Below, in pieces: positions 44,323 through 53,151 of a stretch of 64,000 nt of DNA. Numbering within the stretch: the first letter of the stretch is position 1; each line of letters begins with the position of its first letter. This DNA comes from Gammaproteobacteria bacterium (lineage in GTDB: Bacteria > Pseudomonadota > Gammaproteobacteria > S012-40): contig JAOUHV010000011.1 of the NCBI GenBank assembly GCA_029884425.1, positions 1 through 64,000 on the forward strand, written 5' to 3'. Made by a program: the position numbers and the translations under genes. A model generated the notes under the pieces. It was not told where the DNA came from and did not search any database. It saw only the letters and a program-made list of their open reading frames with translations.

Positions 44323-45280
44323 AAGCATATTGCTGGTTGAAACGGTCGACGAAGCGTTCGAATTCGCTATCTGGCAGCAGGTTGATACCGGCTGCAGCCT
44401 TGCGTCCCCCACCGGTTTCAAACTGGCGGCATAATTCGTCGGCCCCTGTGGCGTGATCGAGCGGTGCACGCACGCTGACCACAAAGCCGCTGTTCTGGCT
44501 GTTACGGGTCAGGATCGCATGGGCACGTTGTGGATTGGCGCTGGCCAGATCGTTGGCGAAAATGCCGCTGACACGGCGAGCCCATTTTTCTGCGGGCAGA
44601 CAGTAAACCGCAGTGGTTGCTGTTTCCCGTTCTGCGCGTAGCTTGCCGATGTTGGCGCTGTCGTCCTTGTATCCGGTCTGCAACTGGGCAAACGCAGAAT
44701 TGTCAGCGATGAACTCCAGCGGATTGCTGTAGGGCAGGGCGCTGCGGTACAGCGTGTCCGGCGGGAAGTGCAGGTCGTCGATACTTTCGCCATAACCGTT
44801 GTAGTTCAGCAGTCGGCCTAATTCGCGTAGCTGCGACAATTGCACTGCTGAGAGCGTTAGCGAATTTGCTAATTCGTTGGCGGTCTCGTCCAGGTTGTCA
44901 CCAAAACTGCCGACCACGGCCCAGGCGCGTTGACTGCCTCCCAGATAGCGATCAACCAGGTAGCAGGTGCCAATATTGGGAGCGGTGTTGATGTTGGCGG
45001 CCAATCCCATGTGATCGGGAATGTCGCCGGCATAGTGATGGTCAAAATAAGCGACCTCGACGCCGGCATGCAGCAGGCGGTCGAGGTCGTCGCGATTTTT
45101 ATCCAGCGAAACGTCCAGCACAGTGACTTTATCACCGGACACAGCGCGCACTTTTTTCAGCAGTTTGATGTCACGTTTGACGCCAGTGATCAGTGTACTG
45201 TCACAGGGACGTGTCAGGCGCAATTGCAGCAGTGAACAGATCCCGTCGGCGTCGCCGTTAAAAACATCAAACTGTGCCAT
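44321..45280 (-). CDS. DHH-family phosphoesterase
   Basis: A 319-residue DHH/DHHA1 enzyme. Motifs are GDADG near the start, VLDVSL, YFDHHYAG (about 79-85) and the DHHA1 motif GGGRKAAAG near the end. Family members include nanoRNase/pAp phosphatase (NrnA-like), RecJ and exopolyphosphatase. It starts with no gap after the fused ATP sulfurylase/APS kinase. A role in degrading 3'-phosphoadenosine-5'-phosphate left by sulfate assimilation is therefore attractive but inferred. Confidence 0.85.
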   Translation of the reverse strand: MAQFDVFNGDADGICSLLQLRLTRPCDSTLITGVKRDIKLLKKVRAVSGDKVTVLDVSLDKNRDDLDRLLHAGVEVAYFDHHYAGDIPDHMGLAANINTAPNIGTCYLVDRYLGGSQRAWAVVGSFGDNLDETANELANSLTLSAVQLSQLRELGRLLNYNGYGESIDDLHFPPDTLYRSALPYSNPLEFIADNSAFAQLQTGYKDDSANIGKLRAERETATTAVYCLPAEKWARRVSGIFANDLASANPQRAHAILTRNSQNSGFVVSVRAPLDHATGADELCRQFETGGGRKAAAGINLLPDSEFERFVDRFNQQYA

Positions 45281-46993
45281 TTATTTCAAAAAGCCCAATT
45301 GTTCCAGCTTCAGCAGAATTCGCTGTGCGGCTTCGTCGGCCGTGCAATCGGCGGTGTCGATACGCAGCTCGGGGTTTTCCGGGGCTTCGTAGGGATCGCT
45401 GATGCCGGTGAACTCCTTGATGATGCCGGCGCGTGCCTTGGCATACAGACCTTTGCGATCGCGCTGTTCGCACATTTCCAACGAGGTGGCGACGTGTACT
45501 TCGATGAAGCCGCCCAGAGGCTGGATCATGTTGCGTACGGTCTTGCGTGTTGCTGCGTAAGGCGCAATCGGTGCACAGATGGCGATACCGCCGTTCTTGG
45601 TGATTTCGCTGGCCACGTAGCCGATGCGCTCAACGTTGATGTTGCGGTGCTCCTTGGAGAAGCCCAGTTCGCTGGACAAATGCTTGCGCACCACGTCACC
45701 GTCGAGCAGGGTAATGCGACGACCGCCTTGCTCCAGCATTTTCACCAGCAGCGCGTTGGCGATGGTGGACTTGCCCGAGCCGGACAGGCCGGTGAAGAAC
45801 ACCGTGAAGCCTTGCTTGTGACGCGGCGGATGGGTTTTGCGCAGTTCTTCCACCACTGTTGGGTAGGAGAACCAGGACGGAATTTCCAGACCTTCCTGCA
45901 GACGGCGGCGGAACTCGGTGCCGGAAATGTTCAGGATGGTGTCACCCTGTTTGACTTCGGAAACGGGTTGGTACTCGGCTTTTTCCTGCACGTAAACCAT
46001 GGCTTCAAACGGCACCATTTCGATTTGCAGTTCTTCCTGGTGAGCTTTCACCAGATCCTGCGCGTCGTAAGGGCCGTAGAAGTCCTGACCCTGGCTGTTG
46101 TTGCCTGGGCCGGCGTGGTCACGGCCAACGATGAAATGAGTACAGCCGTAGTTACGGCGGATGATGGCGTGCCATACCGCTTCGCGAGGACCGGCCATGC
46201 GCATCGCCAGCGGCAGCAGGCTCAGCATGGTGGTTTGGGCAGGGTACTCGGCCAGTACGTGCTGATAGCAGCGTACGCGGGAGTAGTGGTCAATGTCGCC
46301 AGGCTTGGTCATGCCGACCACGGGTTGGATTAGCAGATTGGCTTCGGCCTGTTGCGCGGCACGGAACGTCAGTTCCTGGTGGGCGCGGTGCATGGGGTTA
46401 CGGGTCTGGAAAGCCACGATTTTGCGCCAGCCGCGCTGCTCGAACACTTCGCGCAGTTGCTTGGGTGTTTGGCGCAGAGGCTGGTAGTCGTAGTGGTGTG
46501 GCGCATCCAGGCCCTTGAGTTTGCCGCCCAGGTAGATTTTGCCGGCCTTGTTGTGCAGGTAGGCAACTGCCGGGTGAGCCATGTCATCGGCACCGAAAAC
46601 GTTTGCCGCCTCTTTGGATTTGTTGGGGGTCCAGATGTCGGAAACCTCCATGGTAGCCAGCATCACCCCTTCCTGGTCGCGCAGGGCAATGTTGTCGCCT
46701 TTGGATAGTTTGCTGGCGAAGTCTTCGGACACGTCCAGGGTGATGGGCATGGTCCAGAGGGTGCCGTTGGCCAGGCGCATGTTATCGACCACGCCGCTGT
46801 AGTCGGCTTCGCTCAGGAAGCCTTCCAGCGGCGAGAAACCACCGTTGAGCAGCAATTCCACATCACAGATTTGGCGGTGAGTCAGGTCCCAGGATGGATA
46901 ATTCAGCGCGGCTGCTTTTTCTTGTGCGGCCTCTTGCGCGTTCAGGTACAGATCTTTTAACTCGCCACCGTAGGGTGAAATCAGCTTGCTCAT
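45281..46993 (-). CDS. Bifunctional sulfate adenylyltransferase / APS kinase (Sat-CysC)
   Basis: Activates sulfate to APS and then PAPS. The 570-residue protein has a Sat domain (about 1-385; RNPMHRAHQEL, GRDHAGPG) and a C-terminal APS kinase domain (GLSGSGKST P-loop, DGDVVRKHLS, KGLYAKARAG). Both active sites look complete. It is a monomeric Sat type rather than the CysDN type common in gammaproteobacteria. It is divergent from the ArsS gene and directly followed by the DHH phosphoesterase. Confidence 0.93.
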   Translation of the reverse strand: MSKLISPYGGELKDLYLNAQEAAQEKAAALNYPSWDLTHRQICDVELLLNGGFSPLEGFLSEADYSGVVDNMRLANGTLWTMPITLDVSEDFASKLSKGDNIALRDQEGVMLATMEVSDIWTPNKSKEAANVFGADDMAHPAVAYLHNKAGKIYLGGKLKGLDAPHHYDYQPLRQTPKQLREVFEQRGWRKIVAFQTRNPMHRAHQELTFRAAQQAEANLLIQPVVGMTKPGDIDHYSRVRCYQHVLAEYPAQTTMLSLLPLAMRMAGPREAVWHAIIRRNYGCTHFIVGRDHAGPGNNSQGQDFYGPYDAQDLVKAHQEELQIEMVPFEAMVYVQEKAEYQPVSEVKQGDTILNISGTEFRRRLQEGLEIPSWFSYPTVVEELRKTHPPRHKQGFTVFFTGLSGSGKSTIANALLVKMLEQGGRRITLLDGDVVRKHLSSELGFSKEHRNINVERIGYVASEITKNGGIAICAPIAPYAATRKTVRNMIQPLGGFIEVHVATSLEMCEQRDRKGLYAKARAGIIKEFTGISDPYEAPENPELRIDTADCTADEAAQRILLKLEQLGFLK

Positions 46994-47158
46994 TCGGTTA
47001 CTTCCCTTGTTGAATCACGTTAAGGCCGGCAAGTATGCCAGCAATGTATATCAATTTAAAAGTAAATAAGAAAAACTTATAACGATATTGCAGATTCGCA
47101 CAATCCGAACTCATGATGTATTGTTTGGAACAGCAAATTAGTCAGGAGTTTCCCCTTT

Positions 47159-48121
47159 ATGCACGCAACCTTGCCATTGTTGCAAGCCAGTGATTTTCCC
47201 GCGTTACGCCGTGGCCGATTGCAGACCTTGCAGGTTAATTTGGGCTATGTGTGCAACCAGAGCTGTTTGCATTGCCACGTCAACGCCGGGCCGGGGCGCA
47301 AGGAACAAATGAGTGCGGCGATGGTGGATGAGGTGTTGGCGTTTGTTCGTCGCAGCGAAGTTACCACCCTGGATTTGACTGGAGGTGCGCCGGAACTTAA
47401 CCCGCACTTTCGGCGTTTGGTTGCCCAGGCGCGCAGTTTGGGACGACAGGTGATCGATCGTTGCAATTTGAGCATTTTGAGCGAGCCAGGCCAGGAAGGT
47501 CTGGCCGAGTTTTTGGCCGAACATCAGGTCGAGATAGTCGCTTCGCTGCCGTGTTACCTGCAGGAAAATGTCGATACGCAACGAGGTGCAGGGACGTTTG
47601 ATGCCAGCATCTCCGGATTAAAAAAATTGAATGCGCTAGGGTACGGTGTGCCGGGCAGTGGATTAATGCTGAATCTGGTGTATAACCCGCAGGGGCCGTC
47701 ATTGCCGCCGCCGCAGCAGGCGTTGGAACAGGACTACAAGGCGCATCTGCGCGAACATTACGCTATCGAGTTCAATCACCTGTTCACTATCACCAACATG
47801 CCAATCAAGCGTTTTGGCAGTACGCTGATTTCCAAAGGGCAATTCAGCGAATACATGCAGTTGCTCAAATCCTCGTTCAGTGAAACCAATTTGGCGCAGG
47901 TGATGTGCAAAACCCTGATCAGTGTGGATTGGCAGGGTTTTGTTTATGACTGCGATTTTAATCAGCAACTGGAATTGCCGCTGCGAATGGCCGGTGGCCG
48001 TAGCGTGCATTTGCGCGATTTACGCGCCGACGAATTGATCGGTCATCCGATCGTGGTCGCCGATCACTGTTATGGTTGCACCGCTGGTCAGGGCAGTAGT
48101 TGTGGCGGCGCCCTCAATTAG
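47159..48121 (+). CDS. arsS: Radical SAM protein ArsS-type (DUF3641, arsenosugar family)
   Basis: Radical SAM enzyme of the ArsS/DUF3641 family, 320 residues. The SAM-cluster motif is CNQSCLHC (Cys 32, 36, 39). The family's Cys-rich C-terminus (CYGCTAGQGSSCGG) is present. In several relatives one of the terminal Cys is selenocysteine; here all read as ordinary Cys with a normal stop. Proposed role in that family is joining an adenosyl group to arsenic in arsenosugar synthesis. ATG 47159 follows CAGGAG. It overlaps the next gene by about 50 bases. Confidence 0.88.
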   Translation: MHATLPLLQASDFPALRRGRLQTLQVNLGYVCNQSCLHCHVNAGPGRKEQMSAAMVDEVLAFVRRSEVTTLDLTGGAPELNPHFRRLVAQARSLGRQVIDRCNLSILSEPGQEGLAEFLAEHQVEIVASLPCYLQENVDTQRGAGTFDASISGLKKLNALGYGVPGSGLMLNLVYNPQGPSLPPPQQALEQDYKAHLREHYAIEFNHLFTITNMPIKRFGSTLISKGQFSEYMQLLKSSFSETNLAQVMCKTLISVDWQGFVYDCDFNQQLELPLRMAGGRSVHLRDLRADELIGHPIVVADHCYGCTAGQGSSCGGALN

Positions 48122-48794
48122 CGAAATAAAAATCAGCGTGGTGATACCGGTGCTCAATGAGCAGGTGGGAATTGTTGCCCATCTGCAGCGATTGCAGTTG
48201 TTGCGGCAGCGCGGACACGAAGTCATCGTGGTCGATGGTGGCAGCGACGATCAGACCGTTGCGCTTGCCTCGCCGCTGGCGGATTGTGTGCTGCAGGTCG
48301 GGCGTGGCCGGGCGCGGCAGATGAATGCCGGAGCGGCTAGTGCCAGCGGCGATGTATTGCTGTTTCTGCACGCCGATACCACTTTGCCCGAACAGGTCGA
48401 GAGCGAATTGATGTGCGCGCTGCGGACCCATGGTTGGGGACGGTTTGATGTGCGTCTGTCCGGTTCGGCCTGGGTGTTGCGCCTGGTGGAGCGAATGATG
48501 AACTGGCGTTCGCGGTTGACGGGTGTGGCGACTGGCGATCAGGCGATGTTTGTGCGCCGGCCTCTGTTCGTCGGCGTGCGTGGATTTCCAGAAATTCCGC
48601 TGATGGAGGATGTGGCGCTAAGCAAAACCCTGCGTCGCTATGCCAGGCCCTGGTGCTCACGGCTGAGGGTGGTGACTTCCAGTCGGCGTTGGGAACAAAA
48701 CGGTCCTTGGCGGACCATCTGGCTGATGTGGCGACTGCGATTGGCTTATTTTTTGGGGGTATCGCCCCAGGAACTGGCAAAACGCTACCGTTGA
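48072..48794 (+). CDS. Small GT2-family glycosyltransferase (TIGR04283-like)
   Basis: A 240-residue glycosyltransferase of the rSAM/selenodomain-linked type. It has SVVIPVLNEQ, the VVDGGSDDQT segment and LFLHADTTLP (DXD-like). It overlaps arsS, as in many genomes with this pair. ATG 48072 is used; a GTG at 48102 is possible and would remove ten residues. It would modify the product of the radical SAM step. Confidence 0.85.
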   Translation: MVAPLVRAVVVAAPSISEIKISVVIPVLNEQVGIVAHLQRLQLLRQRGHEVIVVDGGSDDQTVALASPLADCVLQVGRGRARQMNAGAASASGDVLLFLHADTTLPEQVESELMCALRTHGWGRFDVRLSGSAWVLRLVERMMNWRSRLTGVATGDQAMFVRRPLFVGVRGFPEIPLMEDVALSKTLRRYARPWCSRLRVVTSSRRWEQNGPWRTIWLMWRLRLAYFLGVSPQELAKRYR

Positions 48795-48851
48795 GAGACA
48801 GGCGGCAAAGGTTTGCCGCATCGCCGCCGGCAAGGTGTTGCCGCTGCGGGA

Positions 48852-49352
48852 TCAGGCTTTACCCAAGGTGCCGCCGGAACCGCGTGGCGCGGTATAGCCG
48901 CTGGAGCGCCCTTTGGCCGAGTAGGTGACCTCTTCGCCGGGCACCTTGCCGCGCAGGATGTCCAGCGCCGTCTGGGTGGTTTGTTCGCGAACCACCAGAA
49001 TGGCGCCATTGACCGTGTTCTGCCGCTGGCATTCACTGGCAACGGCTCCCAGTTTTTCCCAGAGACTGACCAGTCCCAGGGACTGGCCAGGGTCTTGTTT
49101 TTCCAGTGCAGCGTGGATGCTGTCGAGGGTGATCTCGACCTTCGCCTGCTTGAGCGAGCCCAGCCAGCGAGCGGTCAGGTCTTCCAGCAGGTTGACCTGA
49201 ACCAGTTTGGCCTGGGTCAGGTCGCTGAGATCCCCTTCATCCTCCCGCTTGAGCAGGCGGTATTCCTTCTGCAGCAGTGCCAATAGTTGTTCCGCAACGC
49301 TGGTCTGTTGCTCAAGGAGTGTTTTGGCGATGCTGGCAAAGGTCGGGCTCAT
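48852..49352 (-). CDS. flgN: Flagellar export chaperone FlgN
   Basis: Chaperone for hook-filament junction proteins FlgK and FlgL. The 166-residue, helical, Gln/Leu/Glu-rich protein is encoded downstream of flgM, as is usual. Sequence is divergent, but size, composition and position fit (about residues 10-60: LLEQQTSVAEQLLALLQKEY). Confidence 0.85.
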   Translation of the reverse strand: MSPTFASIAKTLLEQQTSVAEQLLALLQKEYRLLKREDEGDLSDLTQAKLVQVNLLEDLTARWLGSLKQAKVEITLDSIHAALEKQDPGQSLGLVSLWEKLGAVASECQRQNTVNGAILVVREQTTQTALDILRGKVPGEEVTYSAKGRSSGYTAPRGSGGTLGKA

Positions 49353-49365
49353 GGTTTATGTCCTG

Positions 49366-49689
49366 TTAGCCACCAAACATGCGTTCCATCTGGATCATTT
49401 TGTCGGCAATGCGTGGAGCATTGATTTCAAAGGTGCCGGAGGCAATTTGGTCGCGGATAGTATCAACCCGGCGGCTGTCGACCACCGGATGGTTGGCCAG
49501 TGCTTTCTCGGCCTGGCGCAGTTGTTCGGCCGTGCTGGTAAACGAGACGGCATCGGCGGTCGCGCTTCCAGGGGCTGAAGCCGCATGCTGCGTGCCTTGC
49601 TGTTCCGTTGAGGTGGATTGACCCTGTACACGTCCATAAAGAGCATGAATTTGGGCTCCAGCGGATCCGTTGATGTTGTTGACAGCCAT
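49366..49689 (-). CDS. flgM: Anti-sigma-28 factor FlgM
   Basis: Binds FliA until the hook is complete, then is exported. The 107-residue protein has an unfolded N-terminal half and a C-terminal helix region (VDSRRVDTIRDQIASGTFEI, then ADKMIQMER) typical of FlgM. It lies between flgA and flgN, behind a sigma-28-like promoter. Confidence 0.92.
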   Translation of the reverse strand: MAVNNINGSAGAQIHALYGRVQGQSTSTEQQGTQHAASAPGSATADAVSFTSTAEQLRQAEKALANHPVVDSRRVDTIRDQIASGTFEINAPRIADKMIQMERMFGG

Positions 49690-49721
49690 CGCTATTCCTC
49701 CAGATGCTATTCTGCAAACGG

Positions 49722-49748
49722 TTATCGTCCACGCAGATTGCTTCTTTA
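49722..49748 (-). promoter_or_regulatory. Sigma-28-type promoter for flgM(N)
   Basis: On the minus strand: TAAAGAAG, 11 bases, then GACGATAA (7/8 to GCCGATAA). It lies 32 bases before the flgM start. Confidence 0.7.
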
Positions 49749-49847
49749 GAAAAAAATCCCAGAATGTGACGGGCTTGGCAAAAAAAGCCCAGTTCCAGTC
49801 TGGCTTGCTCTGTCAATGATAGTCTATTGTTTAAATAAAACAATTGC

Positions 49848-50549
49848 TTACATCCTGATCTGTACCACTCCTGGACGCACGATCTCTGCCTCGATAATTT
49901 TATTGGAGGAGAGATTTTTTACGGGAATAAGCTCGCCGGTCATGCCTTTGGCCATGGCTTCGCCGGCCATTTTGATGGCGATACCTTGCAAATCAGCGGC
50001 GATGGTGACCTTGTCGCCTTTGCTGACGGTATTTCCTTGATAGACGGTGTCGGAGCGCAGGGGGAGGCCGTTGCTCAGGTTGTGGGTGGCGACCAGGCCA
50101 ACAATGGCATTGCGATCAGTAAGATAACCGCGACTGAGGCTGTTCAGATCCAGAATTTCTTCGCGAACGTCCTGGGTGGTCAGTGTCTGGCCCCTGCGGA
50201 GGTGGCGGTTGGCGACCAATACCTTGGCGTGGCGCTGGATGACCACGGGAAGGTAAACCGTCCAGGTGTTGCCGGTTGTGCAGCGGACGCCTATGGTGAC
50301 GTGGCGTTGGCCAATATTCCCATTATTTACAAACAGTTCGGGAGTTTCCGCGCATTTTTGCAGGTTAAGAAACTCGCTGAGCTTGCCGACATTCAAATCA
50401 ATGAGAGTACCGCTGGGGCTGACCGACTGGGCTGCTTGCTGGGTGAAGTCTCTGACCTGCTGGCGAATGGCTTCCGGATCGTGTTTTTCCTGGGAAAAAA
50501 CGATCGCTGGCATCAGCAACGCGAAGGTGAGAGAAATCGTTTTGAGCAT
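49848..50549 (-). CDS. flgA: Flagellar P-ring chaperone FlgA
   Basis: Periplasmic chaperone for assembly of the FlgI P-ring. It is a 233-residue protein with a signal peptide (cleavage near VFSQEK) and a C-terminal SAF-like domain (ANRHLRRGQTLTTQDVREE, LRSDTVYQGNTVSKGDKVTI). It is divergent from cheV. Confidence 0.93.
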   Translation of the reverse strand: MLKTISLTFALLMPAIVFSQEKHDPEAIRQQVRDFTQQAAQSVSPSGTLIDLNVGKLSEFLNLQKCAETPELFVNNGNIGQRHVTIGVRCTTGNTWTVYLPVVIQRHAKVLVANRHLRRGQTLTTQDVREEILDLNSLSRGYLTDRNAIVGLVATHNLSNGLPLRSDTVYQGNTVSKGDKVTIAADLQGIAIKMAGEAMAKGMTGELIPVKNLSSNKIIEAEIVRPGVVQIRM

Positions 50550-50588
50550 GATCCTGACAGAACTCGATAAAGTGGTAGTGCAGAAATA

Positions 50589-50604
50589 AGCAGTATCCGT
50601 GCCT
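50589..50604 (-). promoter_or_regulatory. Sigma-54-type promoter for flgA
   Basis: The minus strand reads AGGCACG-GATA-CTGCT (consensus TGGCACG-N4-TTGCW). GG and GC are correctly spaced; it lies 39 bases before the flgA start. Confidence 0.65.
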
Positions 50605-50633
50605 GTTATGGTGTTCTTGGGGATATATCGCCA

Positions 50634-50660
50634 TGAAGAACAGGGAGTTATTGCCGATAT
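50634..50660 (+). promoter_or_regulatory. Possible sigma-28-type promoter for cheV
   Basis: TGAAGAAC, 11 bases, then GCCGATAT (7/8). It is 34 bases before ATG 50695, which supports that start. The -35 part is weak (4/8). Confidence 0.4.
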
Positions 50661-50694
50661 AAATCCGGACTACATGCAGAAATCGGTGGAGCCT

Positions 50695-51633
50695 ATGGCA
50701 AACGTATTGAGCAAAGTGGATGAAAGAACCCAGCTGGTTGGACATAACCGCTTGGAATTATTGCTTTTTCGTTTGGATGGTAAGCAGCGTTATGGCATTA
50801 ACGTATTCAAGGTCCGGGAAGTGATTAGTTGTCCGACATTAACCCGTGTACCTCATTCGCATCCGGCAGTGATTGGTTTGGCCAATTTGCGTGGTCAGAC
50901 GATCAGTGTGATTGATATTCAAATGGCGGTGGGTAAACCCAAGGTTGAGGATGTTTCCCATTGTTCGGTAATTGTGACCGAGTACAATCGCTCGGTGCAG
51001 GGCTTTTTGGTGCCTAAAATAGAGCACATCGTCAATAAAAACTGGGACGAAGTGCAAATGCCGCCTGCGGCCGCCGGCAAAGGACATTTTTTGACCGCGG
51101 TGACTCGAATCGATGACGAACTGATTGAAATTTTGGACGTTGAGCGCGTTCTGTTTGATGTAACTGGCCAGCGGCTGGATGAGGCCGAAGCTGATAGCGT
51201 CGACGAGGATTTTCGTGCTGTCGCGGCCCAATATTTCGTATTGGTGGCGGATGATTCTTCTGTCGCGAGACACCAGATTGAGCGTACCATGAAGCAGACC
51301 GGGGTGGACGGCGTGCTTGTTGAAGACGGCGCTAAGGCGTTGAAATTGTTGCAGCAGTGGCGCGATAACGAGCCAGACAAGCTAGCTAAACTGGCCTTGG
51401 TCATTTCGGACGTAGAAATGCCGGAAATGGATGGTTACACTCTGACCAGCAATATTCGGCGTGATCCGAAATTGCGGGATTTGAAGGTGTTGTTGCACAC
51501 TTCACTGAGCGGGGTGTTTAATTCGTCGTTGCTGGAGCAGGTACAGGCGGATGGGTTCCTGTCAAAGTTTGACCGGGAGGAGCTTGGTGAGCAAATTCGA
51601 GGATTTGTCACCGAGTTTGCCAAAGCGCACTAA
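50695..51633 (+). CDS. cheV: Chemotaxis protein CheV
   Basis: Coupling protein: a CheW-like domain (about 15-165; RLDGKQRYGINVFKVREV, LANLRGQTISVIDI) fused to a response-regulator receiver domain with the phosphoacceptor Asp in LVISDVEMPEMDGY. ATG 50695 (MANVLSKVDERTQ) matches relatives; the open frame runs upstream to GTG 50599. The product has 312 residues. cheR follows 71 bases later. Confidence 0.94.
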   Translation: MANVLSKVDERTQLVGHNRLELLLFRLDGKQRYGINVFKVREVISCPTLTRVPHSHPAVIGLANLRGQTISVIDIQMAVGKPKVEDVSHCSVIVTEYNRSVQGFLVPKIEHIVNKNWDEVQMPPAAAGKGHFLTAVTRIDDELIEILDVERVLFDVTGQRLDEAEADSVDEDFRAVAAQYFVLVADDSSVARHQIERTMKQTGVDGVLVEDGAKALKLLQQWRDNEPDKLAKLALVISDVEMPEMDGYTLTSNIRRDPKLRDLKVLLHTSLSGVFNSSLLEQVQADGFLSKFDREELGEQIRGFVTEFAKAH

Positions 51634-51704
51634 ATAACGGAATATTGAGCGCGTAGCCAGCTGATCATTCAGGAAAAGTTGTACAACGTGGGGAAGGCAA
51701 TCAA

Positions 51705-52532
51705 TTGAATCAAGCGCTCACCAAAGAGGAATACGATGCGTTCCGGGGATATCTGGAGCAGACGTCGGGGATTTTGCTGGGAGAAAACAAGCACTATCTG
51801 GTCAGCAGCCGTTTGGGTCGTATTTTGGATGAACATCAGATGGCCAATTACGGTGAACTGGTGCGCTGTCTGCAAACCAACCGTATTCCCGGTATCAAGG
51901 ATAAGGTCATCAACGCAATGACCACCAACGAGACCATGTGGTTTCGTGATGTCTACCCGTTTGAGTTGCTGAAGGCCGAGATTTTGCCCCAGTATGCGCG
52001 CCAGCAAAACAAGCCATTGCGTATCTGGTCGGCTGCCTGTTCAACCGGGCAGGAGCCGTATTCGTTGAGCATGGTGGTGCAGGAGTTTTTGCAGGCCAAT
52101 CCGGGAACATTCCCCCAAGGGGTGCAAATCGTTGCGACGGATATTTCTTCCCGCGTTCTGGACTACGCCCGCGAGGCGATTTATGACCAGGCGGAAATAA
52201 GTCGTGGCCTGGAGCCTGCCCGCAGGGATCGATTTTTTACCAACAAAGACAACACCTGGCAGCTGCGGCCGGAAATCCAGTCGCGCGTGCAGTTTAAATT
52301 GTTGAATTTGCAACAAAGTTACGCGTCGTTGGGCACGTTTGATGTGATATTTTGCCGTAACGTGCTGATTTATTTCTCTTCTTCACTCAAGAGCGACATT
52401 CTTGAGCGCATGGCCAGCCAGCTCAGTCCCAATGGTTATTTGATGCTGGGTGGATCGGAAGCACCGAATCGTTATACTGGCCGTTTCGTGATGTCCCGTT
52501 TGCCGCAAGGGGTGGTTTACCGCCTCGGCTAG
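51705..52532 (+). CDS. cheR: Chemotaxis protein methyltransferase CheR
   Basis: SAM-dependent methyltransferase that methylates chemoreceptor glutamates. The 275-residue protein has the N-terminal helical domain, then TNETMWFRD, WSAACSTGQEPYS and CRNVLIYF. The start is TTG 51705 with GGGGAAGG eight bases upstream. It precedes the flgBCDEF unit. Confidence 0.94.
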   Translation: MNQALTKEEYDAFRGYLEQTSGILLGENKHYLVSSRLGRILDEHQMANYGELVRCLQTNRIPGIKDKVINAMTTNETMWFRDVYPFELLKAEILPQYARQQNKPLRIWSAACSTGQEPYSLSMVVQEFLQANPGTFPQGVQIVATDISSRVLDYAREAIYDQAEISRGLEPARRDRFFTNKDNTWQLRPEIQSRVQFKLLNLQQSYASLGTFDVIFCRNVLIYFSSSLKSDILERMASQLSPNGYLMLGGSEAPNRYTGRFVMSRLPQGVVYRLG

Positions 52533-52687
52533 GTAACGCTGAGCCTGGCAGGGTGGCAGCCGCTTGCCGCCTTGCCAGGGCAGATCTGCCAACCCCTTCT
52601 GATTTTCCATTTCTCCCGCCCGTATTTTTCTGTCTCAACCCTTGTGTTTTCGACGTTTACAGAGCAATTTTCCATGGCGTGACAGAG

Positions 52688-52703
52688 TGGCATACGGATT
52701 GCT
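52688..52703 (+). promoter_or_regulatory. Sigma-54-type promoter for flgBCDEF
   Basis: TGGCATA-CGGA-TTGCT, 38 bases before flgB. The -24 GG and -12 GC are intact. Confidence 0.75.
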
Positions 52704-52741
52704 GAATATCTTGGGAACCACCACACACAGGAGTTCACAGG

Positions 52742-53149
52742 ATGCGATTTGATCTCGACAAGGCCATGGGGATACATGAACAAGCGCTGTATGTGCGGGC
52801 GCGCCGAAACGGGATCATTGCGTCCAACCTGGCGAATGCTGATACCCCAAACTACAAGGCTCGCGATATCGATTTTCGCGAAGCGTTGAAACAGTCTGCT
52901 GGTAAGCCTGGTGAGGGCACAATGCGTACCACGCATGGTAACCACATCCAGCCATCTGGCAATGGGGCGGCATCTGCTGAAGTGCTATACCGTTACCCCC
53001 ATCAGGCATCCATTGATGGAAATACGGTGGATACACAAATGGAAAAAGCCCGTTTTGCAGAAAACGCCGTGCAGTATCAGACAACACTGGGTTTTCTCAC
53101 CGGGCGGTTTAAAGGTTTGAATGAAGCACTGAAAGGTGGAGGTCAATAA
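52742..53149 (+). CDS. flgB: Flagellar basal-body rod protein FlgB
   Basis: Proximal rod subunit, 135 residues. The N-terminal region has the rod signature RNGIIASNLANADTPNYKARD. AGGAG precedes ATG 52742. First gene after the sigma-54 promoter. Confidence 0.96.
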   Translation: MRFDLDKAMGIHEQALYVRARRNGIIASNLANADTPNYKARDIDFREALKQSAGKPGEGTMRTTHGNHIQPSGNGAASAEVLYRYPHQASIDGNTVDTQMEKARFAENAVQYQTTLGFLTGRFKGLNEALKGGGQ

Positions 53150-53151
53150 TC

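Noticed and set aside
45299-46333. 344-codon open frame antisense to Sat-CysC
   Set aside because: Mirror of a well-supported gene with full motifs; no independent coding signals.
48062-48121. Selenocysteine codon in the ArsS C-terminus
   Set aside because: The tail reads as ordinary Cys codons up to a TAG stop; no in-frame TGA is present.
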